DNA of 64,000 bases from Balaenoptera acutorostrata (GCF_949987535.1 NC_080081.1:33148428-33212427), one strand, 5' to 3'; positions 34,201 to 46,240 are shown, numbered from the stretch's first letter. Numbers and translations are program-made. Notes: generated by a model not told the origin, from the letters alone.

Positions 34201-36490
34201 AGTTGATCCTAACCATAAAAATAGAAATAGAATGAATAACTTTGAGGGGAAAAACGGAACAAAGTTTAATGCAACAGTGGGGTAAAACTTTTTGAAATAA
34301 TGCGTGTTAATTTTTTTAAAAGCTGATCTGCTATTTTCAATTTCATTTATCTTCACTTGTATTATATTTGACAACATATATAGCTTTCATAATTTTTCAT
34401 GAGATCTTTTGATGCAAGATAAATTATAATATTAAAAAAATTTTTTAATAAAATGAGATAAGACATTTAAAATAACGAGACTACCAAAAGGTTTACTCCA
34501 GAGAGGGTATGGCTTCCTCTGGTTTAAATTCATTTAATTGGGGAGGAGGGAGGAGGGATGTGTGCCAGAGGGGATTGACAACAGGTTGCCAAAATTCCTT
34601 ACAAGAAAAAAAAAAAGTCTTGGTTGGGAAGATGCCAAGATGAAACATTAAATGTAAGTTAAGATCCTGAAGAGATGCCCCAGTAAATGGCAGGACTTAA
34701 TAAGATTTAACCTCTCAGTATAAGAAATAACAAGACTTGAAAGGATGGAGTAGAGACCAGAGGGAAGATGGAAAATGAAGAGAAGATTACAAACCAGGCA
34801 GCCTGCTGAAAAGGTAGAGTATAAAGTTCCTAAGGACCAAAGATTTTTGAGAACTACAATATTATGTATTTAATTTTAAGGATACTATAATTCTAACTTC
34901 TTTTCATGAATCAACTCCATTGCCCTGAACTTCAGGGAACGTCTGCTATACACAGCCTTGGAATGTGGAGGAAGAGGACCTGGGCTGTGTCCTATGTGGG
35001 CTAGAGTGTAAAAAAAGGGGCAGCACACAGAGGTGAGTAAGCCATGAACTGAGCTCATCAGCAGAAGCAGGCACCCAAGGCCAGAAAGGGTCAGAAGAAA
35101 TGGAGGTGCCCTATCCCCTCAATTCCCTAAGACATTTGGAAGGACTGAGTCTCTCATTGCACATAGGACAAAAGATTTGGGTCAAATCTCCAAGGACAGG
35201 TTGACCTGGAGTGACATTTTGGATATAGAATGTATACTCTCTCATCAGGAAAACTTGAGGTCAAAACTCAGAAGTTCAAAATTTGGACTTTTTCTGTAAC
35301 AATAGCAAAATTAAGGATACCAAATAAAACATAATGGTCCAAAACACTTTTTCAATGAAAAAGGAAGTGATAAGAAATGTTTATATGACTTTATATAACA
35401 AAATAAGTTGATAAAAAAAGAGTTATAGATTTCTAAATAGATAACTATAAAATACTGAGTCCTCAAAAATACTGAGTTATGATATGAATTAAAAGGTTTT
35501 ACTAATAAATAGATAAAATATCATCTTCTATTGGAAATAGATTTAAAACAAGCATTGCAAATCTAAAACACAGCTGAGAGCTTGAGCTCTTTCACCTTAA
35601 AGGTCAGATGAAAAGAAAACAGAAAATCATATAAGGATTAGACCTGATAATGTAGTGGTTCATCTTGATATTTCCTGGTAAAGGAAACGAATGAGTCAAA
35701 AGAATAGGAATTTCTGGTTGGTGAGAGATCAGAGCTGAATGTGATCCAACCACTAAAAACAGAAAAGAAAACATTGAGAAAGATCACACACAATAGATTC
35801 TGAAATCAGAGTAGGTCTTCGAGAAAGCCTTAAGCCACAATGTGATGAAGAGAAAGCAAAAAAGGAAGAAGGAAGAGAGAATAAGCAGAGTTCTTCCTGA
35901 TGACTCAAGTAATGATTAGCACAACCTCAAGATTCCAAATCCTACCGAACCCTCTGGAATGGCTGAAGGGAGAAAATTCTCCCAAGTCCACAAACCAACA
36001 AATCCAAAGGATTTCCATTGGGTATGTAATAGCTCCACTCTCATCATGAGCAAAGACTTGACATGATTTCTATATGAATTCCATCCAACCTGTTAGCCCT
36101 AGAAGGCTGGAGAGAAGAGCTCTTTTCCTTTCTCTGAATGGTGAACTATGACCTTCATAGTGTGTCCATCTGTATTCATCCTTACTTACAGTACCACTGA
36201 ATGTCAACTTTGTATGTGTCAAATTTGCCTGTCAATGGAAGGTGTTCAGTCCAATGTTCAGTTCAATGTCAGTTCATGGTCAGTTCAATGGAAGGTGTCA
36301 TCCTTTTCTCTTCAGCACTGCATCAAGTTCAGGATGGAATATACTGTACATACCCAGTAAATACTAAGAGACAGCTTCTTAAATGTTCAAAATATTTTTA
36401 ATAATTATTTCCTCCTACTTAAGATCAGAAAACCAAAAACATTTGCTTGTCAATTGTATTTCAATTAAAAAAACAAAAACAACAAAAAAT
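34201..36490. other. AT-rich unique sequence
   Basis: No repeat family was recognised. A small cluster of similar phrases based on 'gttcagttcaatg' occurs at 36,231-36,300, including two copies of 'tcaatggaaggtgt', a local imperfect duplication. 33,900-36,000 is A-rich without long frames. Confidence 0.35.
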
Positions 36491-36670
36491 CCTGCCCTCC
36501 TGTAGCTTACACTCCAGTGAAGGGGGACAGACAATAAAATAACATGTACAAGTGAGAAAAAAACACTTGTCTGCTCTGGGTCCTACTTAAAGATTTCCAC
36601 TCATCCCCTTTACCGTTCTGGGCCTCAATTCCCCATTTATATAATAAGGAAGTGTGATCTTTACTTTATG
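36491..36670. repeat. L2 scrap followed by MIR-like scrap
   Basis: 'cctgccctcctgtagcttac' followed by 'gacagacaataaaataacat' is the reverse complement of an L2 3' end. 'gggcctcaattccccattta' (36,622-36,641) matches the MIR core in sense orientation. Confidence 0.45.
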
Positions 36671-36742
36671 GGGTGGATAGGATGCTTTGGGAAAAAGCCT
36701 TTGCCTTCAACATAAATCAAAGTGGATAAGTTGCCTCTGTTT

Positions 36743-36945
36743 GTTATTTTCAGATTTTTTTTTTTTGATGTGGGCCATTTTTTTAAAGTCTTTTACTGAA
36801 TTTGTTACAATATTGCTTCTGTTTTATGTTTTGGTTTTTTGCCCACCGGGCACGTGGGATCTTAGCTCCCCAACCAGGGATCAAACCTGCACCCACTGCA
36901 TTGGAAGGCAAAGCCTCAACCACTGGACTGCCAGGGAAGTCCCAT
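36743..36945 (-). mobile_element. CHR-type SINE, short head with L1-like tail
   Basis: On the minus strand: 'gggacttccctggcagtcca', 'aggtttgatccc' near the B box, then an A-rich tail segment 'gaagcaatattgtaacaaat' and poly(A). The target duplication gttgcctctgttt is perfect (36,730-36,742 and 36,946-36,958). About 13 nt lies between the A tract and the left duplication. Confidence 0.92.
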
Positions 36946-37105
36946 GTTGCCTCTGTTTTTGAAGATCCAGGACAATTTAACAGCAATGTTAAGCAACTCC
37001 ACACTGAAGACATGGATGAAACTGAAAAGACTGAACAACATTGAATAAAGAACTTTATCGTTTATGAAATATTCTTGTTTATGTGAGAATGTCCCAGTGG
37101 GTTTT

Positions 37106-37222
37106 TTTTTTTTTTTGGCCACGCAGCATGAGGAATCTTAGTTCCCCGATGAGGGATCAAACCCGTTCCCCCTGCAGTAGAAGCACGAAATCCTAACCGT
37201 TGGACCACCAGGGAATTCCCCA
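37106..37222 (-). mobile_element. CHR-type SINE, short form, 21-bp target duplication
   Basis: On the minus strand it begins 'ggaattccctggtggtccaa' and ends in 'gcgtggccaaaa' plus poly(A). The flanks at 37,085-37,105 and 37,223-37,243 are identical over 21 bp ('gagaatgtcccagtggg' plus T's), which is unusually long and intact. Confidence 0.96.
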
Positions 37223-37343
37223 GAGAATGTCCCAGTGGGTTTTAAAGGTAATCTTTTATATTGAACCTTTTTCAACTTAAAACTGTTACATATGGCAAAA
37301 TAAATGTCATGGCAGCCTTAGTTTTAAGACCTGAGTTCTTTTT

Positions 37344-37621
37344 TTTTTTTTTTTTTATGGCTGTGTTGGGTCTTCGTTTCTGTGCCAGGGCTTTCTCTAG
37401 TTGTGGCAAGCGGGGGCCACTCTTCATCGCGGTGCGCAGGCCTCTCACCATCGCGGCCTCTCTTGTTGCGGAGCACAGGCTCCAGACGCACAGGCTCAGT
37501 AGTTGTGGCTCACGGGCTTAGTTGCTCCGCGGCATGTGGGATCTTCCCAGACCAGGGCTCGAACCGGTGTTCCCTGCATTGGCAGGCAGATTCTCAACCA
37601 CTGCGCCACCAGGGAAGCCCC
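37344..37621 (-). mobile_element. CHR-type SINE, long form
   Basis: On the minus strand: 'ggggcttccctggtggcgca', B-box region 'ggttcgagccc' and the 'gtgagccacaactactgagc' body, then 'caacacagcc' and poly(A). Perfect 18-bp target duplication aagacctgagttcttttt (37,326-37,343 and 37,622-37,639). It lies only about 100 bp from the preceding SINE, in the same orientation. Confidence 0.97.
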
Positions 37622-37639
37622 AAGACCTGAGTTCTTTTT

Positions 37640-39257
37640 GAACCAGCTTGATGTGAAGCACATGATCCTTTTGAATTAAAAAAGGAGATTATTTCTCATT
37701 TAAAAAAAAAAAAAAGTTACCTTCCACCCCTAGCATTCTGGGACTGCCTCCTCTTAAGCGTGCAATGGAATTTGCCTCAAGACATATTTCTTCAGCTTCC
37801 TACTTCCTGTCAGAAGCAAGAGAGGAGGAGGAGTGGGGTCTGGGTGCGCAGTACACCAGAGAAATTGAACCTTGAAGAACGAGGATCCAGCCTAGTTCTG
37901 CACCTTTGCTTCCCCGGTTCCTTCCTCCTGCTTTGCTCTTCTCTCTGCATTGGCGCTTTTTTACATCAGGTTCTCACCTGGTCCTGCTTCTTCTCACCCT
38001 TTGATTTATAGCTCCAATAGTGGCCTGAAACAGCCCATGGAAATGTTTACTGAAAGAGAAATGGATTCTCTTAGATGTTCAAGAAACAATGGTTATCTTC
38101 TGAGCACGCCAGGCCAGGCCAAGGGTCCACCTGGAAAAGAAACGCCTCCACACTTGACCAGACCCCCTTCCAGAGTGTCTTAAGGACACTGTCTTACTCA
38201 GTCCCTATTTAGCTGTTAGTGTCCATGAGCATTTCCAAAAGTCTGTCATTAAAGACATTGGAAACTTCCCCAAAATCTTCCCCCCCACAGCCCTGGCTTT
38301 GAGCAGATTGCCTGCGGACAGAGGAAAAGGGAGGGTGGATTAAAACTCAAGCCAGCCTACTATTATTATCTCCAGTAGCCTGGCTGTGACTCCGACTCTG
38401 GTTGGAAGAAAGGTAAAGCTTCACTTGAATGAAATGCTTGTGTTGTCTGTGCACTCAGTTTTCACCTTCGCACCCATCTTCCATCATCAAAGCATCTACT
38501 AAAGGCCCATTGGTGCTTAATCAGGAGTTAGACACTAAGGATTAACTAGAGATATTCTTAGTTAGCTTTGTGGCTCACACATTCATGAGATCTGAGGCTT
38601 GAAAATGACAGGACTGTAGGTGATACCAGAAGTGATACCACCAAGTGAATGCTATACAGTGCTAAGCTACCACCCTATTGAATTGCAGTGAAACCATACC
38701 CAGAGGCCATTAGTTGATCCTAATGGACGCCTATGAGCTTCTTAAAACAGAAGACTCTACTGAAACGGAAATAGGAACGTTGCTAATTACAGAGCTAGTT
38801 TATGTAAGGTGAGGTCTTTGGATTTTGGCCTACTGATTCTAACTCCTTCTCTGCCATGTCTACTGAAAAGCTGTAAGAAGTAGACCTCCATTACACATTA
38901 TAAATTGACTTTGGGCTGATACTCAGGAACCTTTTATTGTTTATCTCAGGCATGGATATACATTTGGTGTTTCTACTTTGTGAACATCTAATAAAATAAT
39001 ACCTAAAGACACAGGAATGTCAGCACAACAGATGTTTGTTTCTCGGATATATCGGATATTCTATAAATATGATCATTTCCTTTCAAAATGAAACAATAAT
39101 TGCCTCAAAAGAATATCATTTTTTTCAATGTCAATCTGCTATGCGGCATCACCCCGCCTAGTAAGATTTTATCTCCAACAGGAGAGAATTTTAAGGTCGG
39201 CTGTGACAGCGAAACAAAGAACCAAAACTACTCTGAGAACTCCAAAGAGCCTTCTTT
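37640..39257. other. Unique sequence, nothing recognised
   Basis: Small open frames near 37,760-38,183 have no recognisable product. No repeat family was identified. Confidence 0.35.
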
Positions 39258-39267
39258 TAAAACTAAT

Positions 39268-39556
39268 TGGGGCTTCCCTGGTGGCGCAGTGGTTGAGAAT
39301 CTGCCTGCTAATGCAGGGGACGCGGGTTCGAGCCCTGGTCTGGGAAGATCCCACATGCCGCGGAGCAACTGGGTCCGTGAGCCACAATTACTGAGCCTGC
39401 GCGTCTGGAGCCTGTGCTCCGCAACAAGAGAGGCCGCCATAGTGAGAGGCCCGCGCACCGCGATGAAGAGTGGCCCCTGCTCTCCACAACTAGAGAAAGC
39501 CCTTGCACAGAAACGAAGACCCAACACAGCCAAAAATTTTAAAAATAAATAAATAA
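39268..39556 (+). mobile_element. CHR-type SINE, long form
   Basis: Plus-strand copy: A-box region 'tggcgcagtgg' (39,282-39,292), B box 'ggttcgagcc' (39,325-39,334), long body and an AAAT-repeat tail. The target duplication is taaaactaat (39,258-39,267 and 39,557-39,566). An open frame of 150 codons running through it is an artefact. Confidence 0.97.
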
Positions 39557-39566
39557 ATAAAACTAA

Positions 39567-41734
39567 TCAAACCATATTGTGTGCTTAATTATTTCTACTG
39601 TACCTTTCAACTAAAGAACTGTCAGGGAGTTTTGTTCTGTTTTTGCCAATTTGCATTAGGATTTTGATGTATGTTCTTCTGTTCCTTTTAATAAAATCAT
39701 GCTACTCCATTTCAGAAATATCTGCCATAAAATAAGTGTTTTATCATGCTTTTGTTTTCTAAAATCTTAAAGGTCTACTCCATGATTCCCATTATTCATA
39801 CCCTTGGAATAAATTACTCCTATCAGACCACATAGGGAGAAAAGTTAGCTCCTGATTACAAAAGGAATCAGTCCAAGAGGTAAAGTATTAATCAATGTTA
39901 CTTCTTAACAATCCCATTTTCCTCATTAGAATGCAAACTCCCATCAGGCCAAGCTAAAACAGCATTTGCATCAGTCACTTGCTTCTTTGCTATTTGGTTT
40001 CTGCTGAAATCTAGGGTCTCCAGTGGTAAATGTGAATAGCTAACCTTACACCCATCTGCAGTGTCCCCTTGATAGCTTTATCTAGCTATCATAATTTGTC
40101 ATTGTCAAGCCATTAGGCCTTTGGCTTTGGTCTTATTTTTCCTTCAGGTGTCAAAAATGCAAAACCACAATTTATAAAACACAAGATGACAGAATCCCAT
40201 TTGCGCTGGTTTTGAAATGCCAAAAGGTAACTTTATTGAAAATATCACAACCTTCTCTCCAAACTAGTTGCATGAGTTCCAGGGTGGTCTGAAGAGTTGA
40301 TTCAAAAAATAAATGCCACCACAGCAACTTACAATTCTTAAGGCCAAACATCCAGATGTGTCAATAATCTGCGTAAATTAGAAACAGATGTAAGCCCTTG
40401 TTGAAAAATAAATATAATAGAATTATTTCCTTTTGCCTCCTTATGCTTTCACACACTTGAATTTATTCCTTCCACATTTTTTTTTAAGTTGGTTCAGATT
40501 TAAAAACAAAAATCATTTCTATTTTTCACACAGGGGTGTAGCTATGTATAAAGTTCTCTAGAAAAAGAAAATAACAGTCAATTTGGTGCCTTGTTTCATG
40601 CCCAGTGGAGCTAATCCAAGCACAGAGGCTCTCTGGACTTAGTTGATGATCCACAATCCAGCCAAATCTTCTGAGATATATTCTAGATTACTATTGCCAT
40701 GTAAAGTAATTGCCATCATGAAACCCATTCTTTGTTCCCATAAGGTTATCCCAGTTATAAGACAAAGTAAACATTTCAAACATGGTAGAACTACATTATC
40801 AACAACTTCTACTTACTTTTGTTTGATGTAATTGCAGAATTGTTGTTAGAGTTAAGAAAAGATTTTTGTTGTTTTAACATTTTTTTAAGGAGTGAACTCA
40901 CTACTCAGATCCCATCAGTATAAGCTGCGTGGTGGTGCAAGACACATGTGGACCTACTGGAAGTTTTGTGAGAAGAGATAGATGGTTGTTAGTGGACAGA
41001 GGGTTGCAAGATAGATATCAGAGGTTTGCATTTCCTCAGAGGATAAAAACCACAGTCAACTGCACAAAGTTGTTTATTACAGCATTGAGATCAATTAGAA
41101 AAGTTCTAGAGTCTACAGAGTTCTATTCTGGAACCCCTGGGGCCATTTTGTGTCTATCATATGGGATCCAGGGAGGCAGATTCAGCTATTTACGAACTCT
41201 CCAAAAAATAGCTTTAAACAAAATGAGCCAGCTCCATATTCACCTCCTTACTCCCAAACACCATTCAAAATAATAATAGTAATAATAATAATAACAATCT
41301 TCTTGCAGGAAGTATAACCCTACAGAATTCTGTGATCAGTCAAGTATCAATAGTCAATTCTTCAGTGATCTCAAATTTTCTGTAATTATTGACCCCAATA
41401 ATTCAGCCATACCTGGCTGCGGTGAGATGTTATAGTATTGATTATATAGTGTCCAGGGCTAAACGGTATTAACAACAAAGCAACATTTGCATTTTGGCTT
41501 CTGAAAAATTTGACCCTGGCTAAAATAATAAAATAAACATGGTTTGCCTTCGGTGTTGTTAATCTATTGCACTCCCTCCTACTCCAAAGGCAAAGCCTAC
41601 TAGATCCTACCCAATAACCATTCTCCCCTATTCCTTATTATCAGAACTACTGGGGAAGGGAGGAGCTGCCTAGTTCAGAAAACTACCTTTGTTAGGCCTT
41701 TTGCAGATAGGCATGTTATTAAGCAGAGCTTTGG
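39567..41734. other. AT-rich unique sequence
   Basis: An AAT microsatellite (about 41,268-41,295) is the only tandem repeat. A 114-codon frame (40,929-41,273) is not recognisable. Confidence 0.35.
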
Positions 41735-42120
41735 GGAAAGCTCTTTAAAGGGGACTGTCTCAATGAGCAGAGCCCCTTTGCTCATTCCGTTTCTCCTCTT
41801 TTTTCCTACCTGAGTCATGGATGTGATTGCTGGAGCCCCAACAACCATTCTGTAAGCCTGAGGATGAGAGCAGAGGCCTGGTCTCTGACGACATCAGGGA
41901 GCTGCCATGTAACAGACCAGCTTGCCTACCTCTGGACTTGTCACTAAATGAGATAAATATAAATCCTCATCTTGTGGAGGGTACCACGTCACAGTACCTG
42001 TTAGCAGCTGCAGAATGTAATTTCTGATATACTCTTTGAGAAGTTTCCGCCATAAGGCCTGCCTGGGTCCTACCCAGCCTGTCACCCACCAAACAGTCTA
42101 TCACTCAGTTCTTTCAGGAA
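41735..42120 (+). repeat. Ancient LTR-like or MER-type repeat, family not assigned
   Basis: 'gtgattgctggagccccaac', 'gtctctgacgacatcaggga' and 'cctacctctggacttgtcac' parallel the downstream half of a mammal-wide LTR-like repeat, also seen more weakly at 47,040 and 60,190. Heavily diverged. Confidence 0.35.
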
Positions 42121-42489
42121 ATTATTATATTTTCTCTCTGTGTCTCAGGTCTTGGCTCTGCCAAACTCTTCTCTAGTAAAGAAAAAGAAATTGTTTTCAT
42201 CTTCTCAAAGATGACTTTGGTGCTTTCACTATTTTGTATTTATCTTGGAATGTATTTATAAGCCACCTCCTTTTCAAAAGATTTACACAAAGCAGTTTAT
42301 CATCTAGCTAATCTGATTACTTAATATGGGTTGTTGGGCTGATAGAAGACATCATGGTAGAAAATAAATAAAAAGGAAAAGTATCGAGGCTGTTGTCTTA
42401 TGCCAATGATCGCTAAAGAGATATAAATAGAATTCTTTCCTATCAAAGTACCCTTAGATAAACAAAAAACAAATAAGGAATTTTTCAGA
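42121..42489. other. Unique sequence
   Basis: Nothing recognised. Confidence 0.3.
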
Positions 42490-43560
42490 GTTTTCAAAAA
42501 ACATTTGGTGTGGATGATTTAACTAGAGTGTAATTAAATACGCACAGCAAATTTTTAAAACCGTCGATTTCTTCGAGGGCCAAAGCACAGCAAAATAAAA
42601 GAAGTTTAGAATCCTTTTTCTCCAAAACATGTCTTTCTTCATCAGAAAACCCGTTCCCTGCTGAAGTGGCTTCTTCATTTGCTCTGTTTACTGTCATTAT
42701 ACTGTCAACGAGTTGGACGAAAGGTACTACAAGCGTGTGAAATTGTTTGGGTTAAGCCTCCGTTGCTCGGGGCCGTTCACACTGACCCCATCTGAAAGGC
42801 TGGCTACTGAAGCAGCCCTCTTTCTGAGACTCTTCCACCGTCTTCTTTTCAAAGACAATTTATACCTATCTTCTGCACCTGATCCTGCTGAGAAGGAAAC
42901 AGAGACACTGCTTTTCTGCAACCTTCTTCCACAAAGCTATTCTCTGCTTATCCTCTTCGCCTGATTAAAGCTTAAACCAGCTGGAGGACTGAGCTCCAAC
43001 GCTTCTTTTCTATTTCCCTTGCAACTCTGTAAACTGGGTTTCTGTCTTTAACAACCTGTACATTCACCCTTCTGCTTCCCCCATTGAGAACTGATAGTCC
43101 AGGGAGGAAATGGAAGAGAGAAGGGGCGGTGGGAAAATGCAAGGGAAAAAACTGTGCCTGAAAAACAAATTTGTTGCTATTGAGTCCGAAGGATTGCCTC
43201 CAAAAAGCTGTGACTCTGCCCTGAGTGATACTTACCGTCTTCCTAATAAGCAAAGGCAAGTGGCCAAATACACACTTACCCGCAGGTATGGAATTTAATT
43301 ATTCTCAGGACTGTAGATATCATGAACTTTCACATGCAGACTCACAGCCTTGATTTTGCACACTTGCAATGGCAATGATTTCAAGGAGATTTCCATCCTG
43401 CTCCACCTCTTGGCTATCGTTTCACAAGATGTGTGAGAAGATCCTGAATGCTCAGAGAAGTCAGAGGCTGAAGAGCCGGGAAAATCCACTGTCTCCTCTC
43501 TGAAAATATCCAATTTTTCTTTGGGCGATTCTGACGCACAACTCTGTTGATACTGCATCT
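42490..43560. other. Repeat-free block with coding-like frames and splice-like signals
   Basis: No interspersed repeat is visible. On the minus strand, open frames lie at 43,558-43,295 (87 codons, rich in Ser, starting MQYQQSCASESP), 43,259-42,972 (95), 42,921-42,727 (64, with a basic run KRRRWKSLRKR) and 42,697-42,494 (67). 'gtaagt' donor-like sites occur on the minus strand near 43,280 and 43,235, and an acceptor-like 'tttgtttttcag' near 43,160. On the plus strand, the frame 43,110-43,298 meets a donor-like 'cgcaggtatgg'. I do not recognise the protein and do not call a gene. It could be an exon, a decayed retrocopy or chance. Confidence 0.3.
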
Positions 43561-43827
43561 TTAGTCTCTCTTATAGAATATTTGCCTAAAATACGTGTAC
43601 TCTAATGTTTTGACAAGTGTTCACGTATCAAAAAAGGCGTGGGTTATAATTACCAATTCTATTTCCTTTTTAGCTTCTATGACTTTATCGCAAATTGATG
43701 AATCATATACCATACATACCATCTACACCTTTGCCATATAATAGAAAAATCTGTATTGTTGGCGCTCAGATCTCAATCTCCATCCCAGATCACACTTTCC
43801 TGAGATCCATATGTACCAAGAGGTGAC

Positions 43828-44165
43828 ATAGCACCGTGATTAAAAGAACAATTTCTGGAGCCAGACTGCTTAAAGTTGAATCCCAGCTCCTCTGTGAACT
43901 AACAATGTGACTTTGTATAAATTACTTAATCTCTCTGCCTCAGTTTCTTCATCCGTAAAATGGGGATAATACCATATTTTATCAATTCTAGAAAGGACGT
44001 TTTAACATCTTTGATATCAGGATGTGTCTTACAATTGATGGCACCTTAGATTTGATGAAATAAACTAGCAATACCTGTTAGGATGGTTGTGAGAATTAAA
44101 TCAGTTAAAACATACAATTTACAACAATATTTGACACATAACAAGCTTTCAATAAATGCTAGCCA
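43828..44165 (+). repeat. MIR SINE, nearly full length, with about 95-bp insertion
   Basis: 'agcaccgtgattaaaagaac', 'tggagccagactgcttaaag', 'aattacttaatctctctgcc' and 'tcagtttcttcatccgtaaa' are strong MIR matches in order. The 3' end resumes at about 44,075 ('taggatggttgtgagaatta') and runs to 'ctttcaataaatgct'. The middle (about 43,978-44,070) is not MIR. Confidence 0.88.
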
Positions 44166-44399
44166 AGACTGTTGCATTAATGGATATATTCTTTTCAATA
44201 TTTAGGCATCACAAAATTCACATTCCCTTCAAACATGCTTATTCCCCTCTATTCCTTATTTTGTTTAATGCCAGTAACACAAGCCAGAAATATGGAAAGC
44301 ATCACTGATTTTTTCTCCTCCTTAACCCTCTGCATCCAATCACTTAAAAAATTCTCTTAATTTTCCAGTGTAACTAACTACCCCTCACCTTCCCTCTTC

Positions 44400-44995
44400 T
44401 TGCCATGCATCATCTTGAGCCTAGAACATGGCAGCCTCCAAGCAAAACTCTGCTTCGTCTTTACAGTTATCTTTCTAACACGGAAATCAGATCAGAGCCC
44501 TCTCTGATCTTCAGTGGCTCCCCAACCCTACAAGATGAAGTACAAACTCCTTGAAGTCCTGAGTTGTGAGGCTGATTCCCAGACCTTGATCAGCATACCC
44601 TTCTACCACAATCCCTCCCTCCCTCACCATCTTTACAGGTCACGTGCCACTCCCTGAACCTTTCCACTGATTAACATCTCTGGGTTCTTCCTGCAACAGT
44701 CTTTCCCCTTTGATCCACTTACGTTCATCATTCGAGACTCAGAAAGCTGTGATGATCTTTCTCCTGTCTCCCCCTTCTCCCTAGGTACTTATATATGCCC
44801 TTTCTTGTGGTCTCCTATCACCTTTCTATTTCTACTCTATTTCTCTAATGCTTAATCTATTTATCTCCCTTAGTTGACAGTGAATTTTTTTTTTGGACAG
44901 TGAATGTTTTTAAGATTATATTTTTTTATCCCTATCACTTAGCCTTTTCCTTGCACATAGTAGACAATCAATACATAATTGTTAAATGAATGAAG
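44400..44995 (+). repeat. L2 (LINE2) 3' fragment with small poly(T) insertion
   Basis: 'ctgatcttcagtggctcccc', 'gtacaaactccttgaagtcc' and 'tctttcccctttgatccact' are sense L2 3' region, ending 'tgcacatagtagacaatcaa' and 'gttaaatgaatgaaggaa'. The order and spacing fit. At 44,876-44,905 it carries a direct repeat around nine T. Confidence 0.7.
44876..44905 (-). mobile_element. Possible poly(A)-only insertion inside L2
   Basis: gacagtgaat occurs at 44,876-44,885 and 44,896-44,905. Between them lies only TTTTTTTTTG. On the minus strand this reads c plus nine A between 10-bp repeats, like the larger examples at 29,034 and 55,708. Slippage duplication is an alternative. Confidence 0.5.
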
Positions 44996-45675
44996 GAATA
45001 AACGTAACTATGTGCATACCATTGTATATGACAATATATTGAGAAAACTACATTGGGAAAAAAAATCAAGAGAGAATAACATAGGGAAAAAATCCAATGA
45101 AATCTTTCTCATTAGCTGCAAAAACCAGCTCTTTTTCCTGAAAGATGCCTTTTTCTTGTTTCCCTTTCCTATAAAGGGCCATCATTCTGGTAAACAACTC
45201 GTGTTCTAATGCTCTCAGGCCAGGGTACTGATGCTCCCTTTTCAAAGATTGACACCAGTACTCTGTATGGGCACCTGATAAATGGATATTGTTCTTATTC
45301 TTGCTGCAAGACAATATCCTTTAATGCACTGCCCTGTTTTTATTAAAAAGGCGACAAACTATCAACATGCTGTAAGGGATAAAAATTGCATATGTGGTAA
45401 TAATAAAACAATGGAAAATGTGGACAAACACCAAACCTCAAGTGCATTCTCTGATTCAGATTGCTTCTTAAATGACTGGCACTTACTGTGAAAGGCACAT
45501 TGCAGAGGCACTTTTATAGACTTTCAACAAAAGGCCAACCCCACCCTGACCCCCATATATGCTCGCCAGTCAAATCCTGTGTTAATATGACAAAAACAAT
45601 GTACCAGGAAAGTTCATTTGTTAATTACACGTAGGGATTCTTTTGTGGTGTGGAAGAAACACAAAGGGCAATAAT
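44996..45675. other. Unique sequence
   Basis: Nothing recognised. Short frames only. Confidence 0.3.
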
Positions 45676-45691
45676 TGTTTGACCTCTTTCT

Positions 45692-45857
45692 CTTTTTTTT
45701 GTGGGAGGGGGGCATGGGGAATGGGGTTTGTTTGTTTGTTTGTTTGTTCAGCTGCGCCGTGAGGCTTGCGGGATCTTAGTTCCCCAACCAGGGATTGAAC
45801 TCTGGCCATGGCAGTGAAAGCACTTAGTCCTAACCACTGGACCACCAGGGAATTCCC
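45692..45857 (-). mobile_element. CHR-type SINE, short form, with double tail
   Basis: On the minus strand: 'gggaattccctggtggtcca', 'agttcaatccc' B-box remnant, then (AAAC)n (45,729-45,748), about 25 nt of C-rich sequence and a second A run. Target duplication tgtttgacctctttct (45,676-45,691) / tgtttgacccctttct (45,858-45,873), with one change. Confidence 0.92.
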
Positions 45858-45919
45858 TGTTTGACCCCTTTCTTCCCAGATGTTACCACGATGCATTTCA
45901 GTTAAAAGGATGGTCCAAG

Positions 45920-46240
45920 GGCTTCCCTGGTGGTGCAGTGGTTGAGAATCCGCCTGCCAACGCAGGGGACACGGGTTCGAGCCCTGGTCTGGGAAGATCC
46001 CACATGCCGCGGAGCAACTGGGCCCGTGAGCCACAACTACTGAGCCTGCGCGTCTGGAGCCTGTGCTCCGCAACAAGAGAGGCTGCCATAGTGAGAGGCC
46101 CGCGCACCGCGATGAAGAGCGGCCCCCGCTTGCCGCAACTAGAGAAAGCCCTCGCACGGAAACGAGGACCCAACAGAGCCAAAAATAAATAAATAAATAA
46201 ATAAATTTGAAAAAAAAGAATCAGGCTTCATATTTCTAAA
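45920..46240 (+). mobile_element. CHR-type SINE, long form, with extra 3' segment
   Basis: SINE body 45,920-46,205 with B box 'ggttcgagcc' (45,974-45,983) and AAAT-repeat tail. The 16-bp target duplication aaaaggatggtccaag is perfect at 45,904-45,919 and 46,241-46,256. The 35 nt at 46,206-46,240 ('ttgaaaaaaaagaatcaggc...') belong to neither SINE nor target. The long frames on both strands here are SINE artefacts. Confidence 0.96.

Noticed and set aside
39282..39334. tRNA-like A and B boxes
   Set aside because: This is the tRNA-derived head of a SINE. No complete cloverleaf or tRNA 3' half is present, so it is not a tRNA gene.
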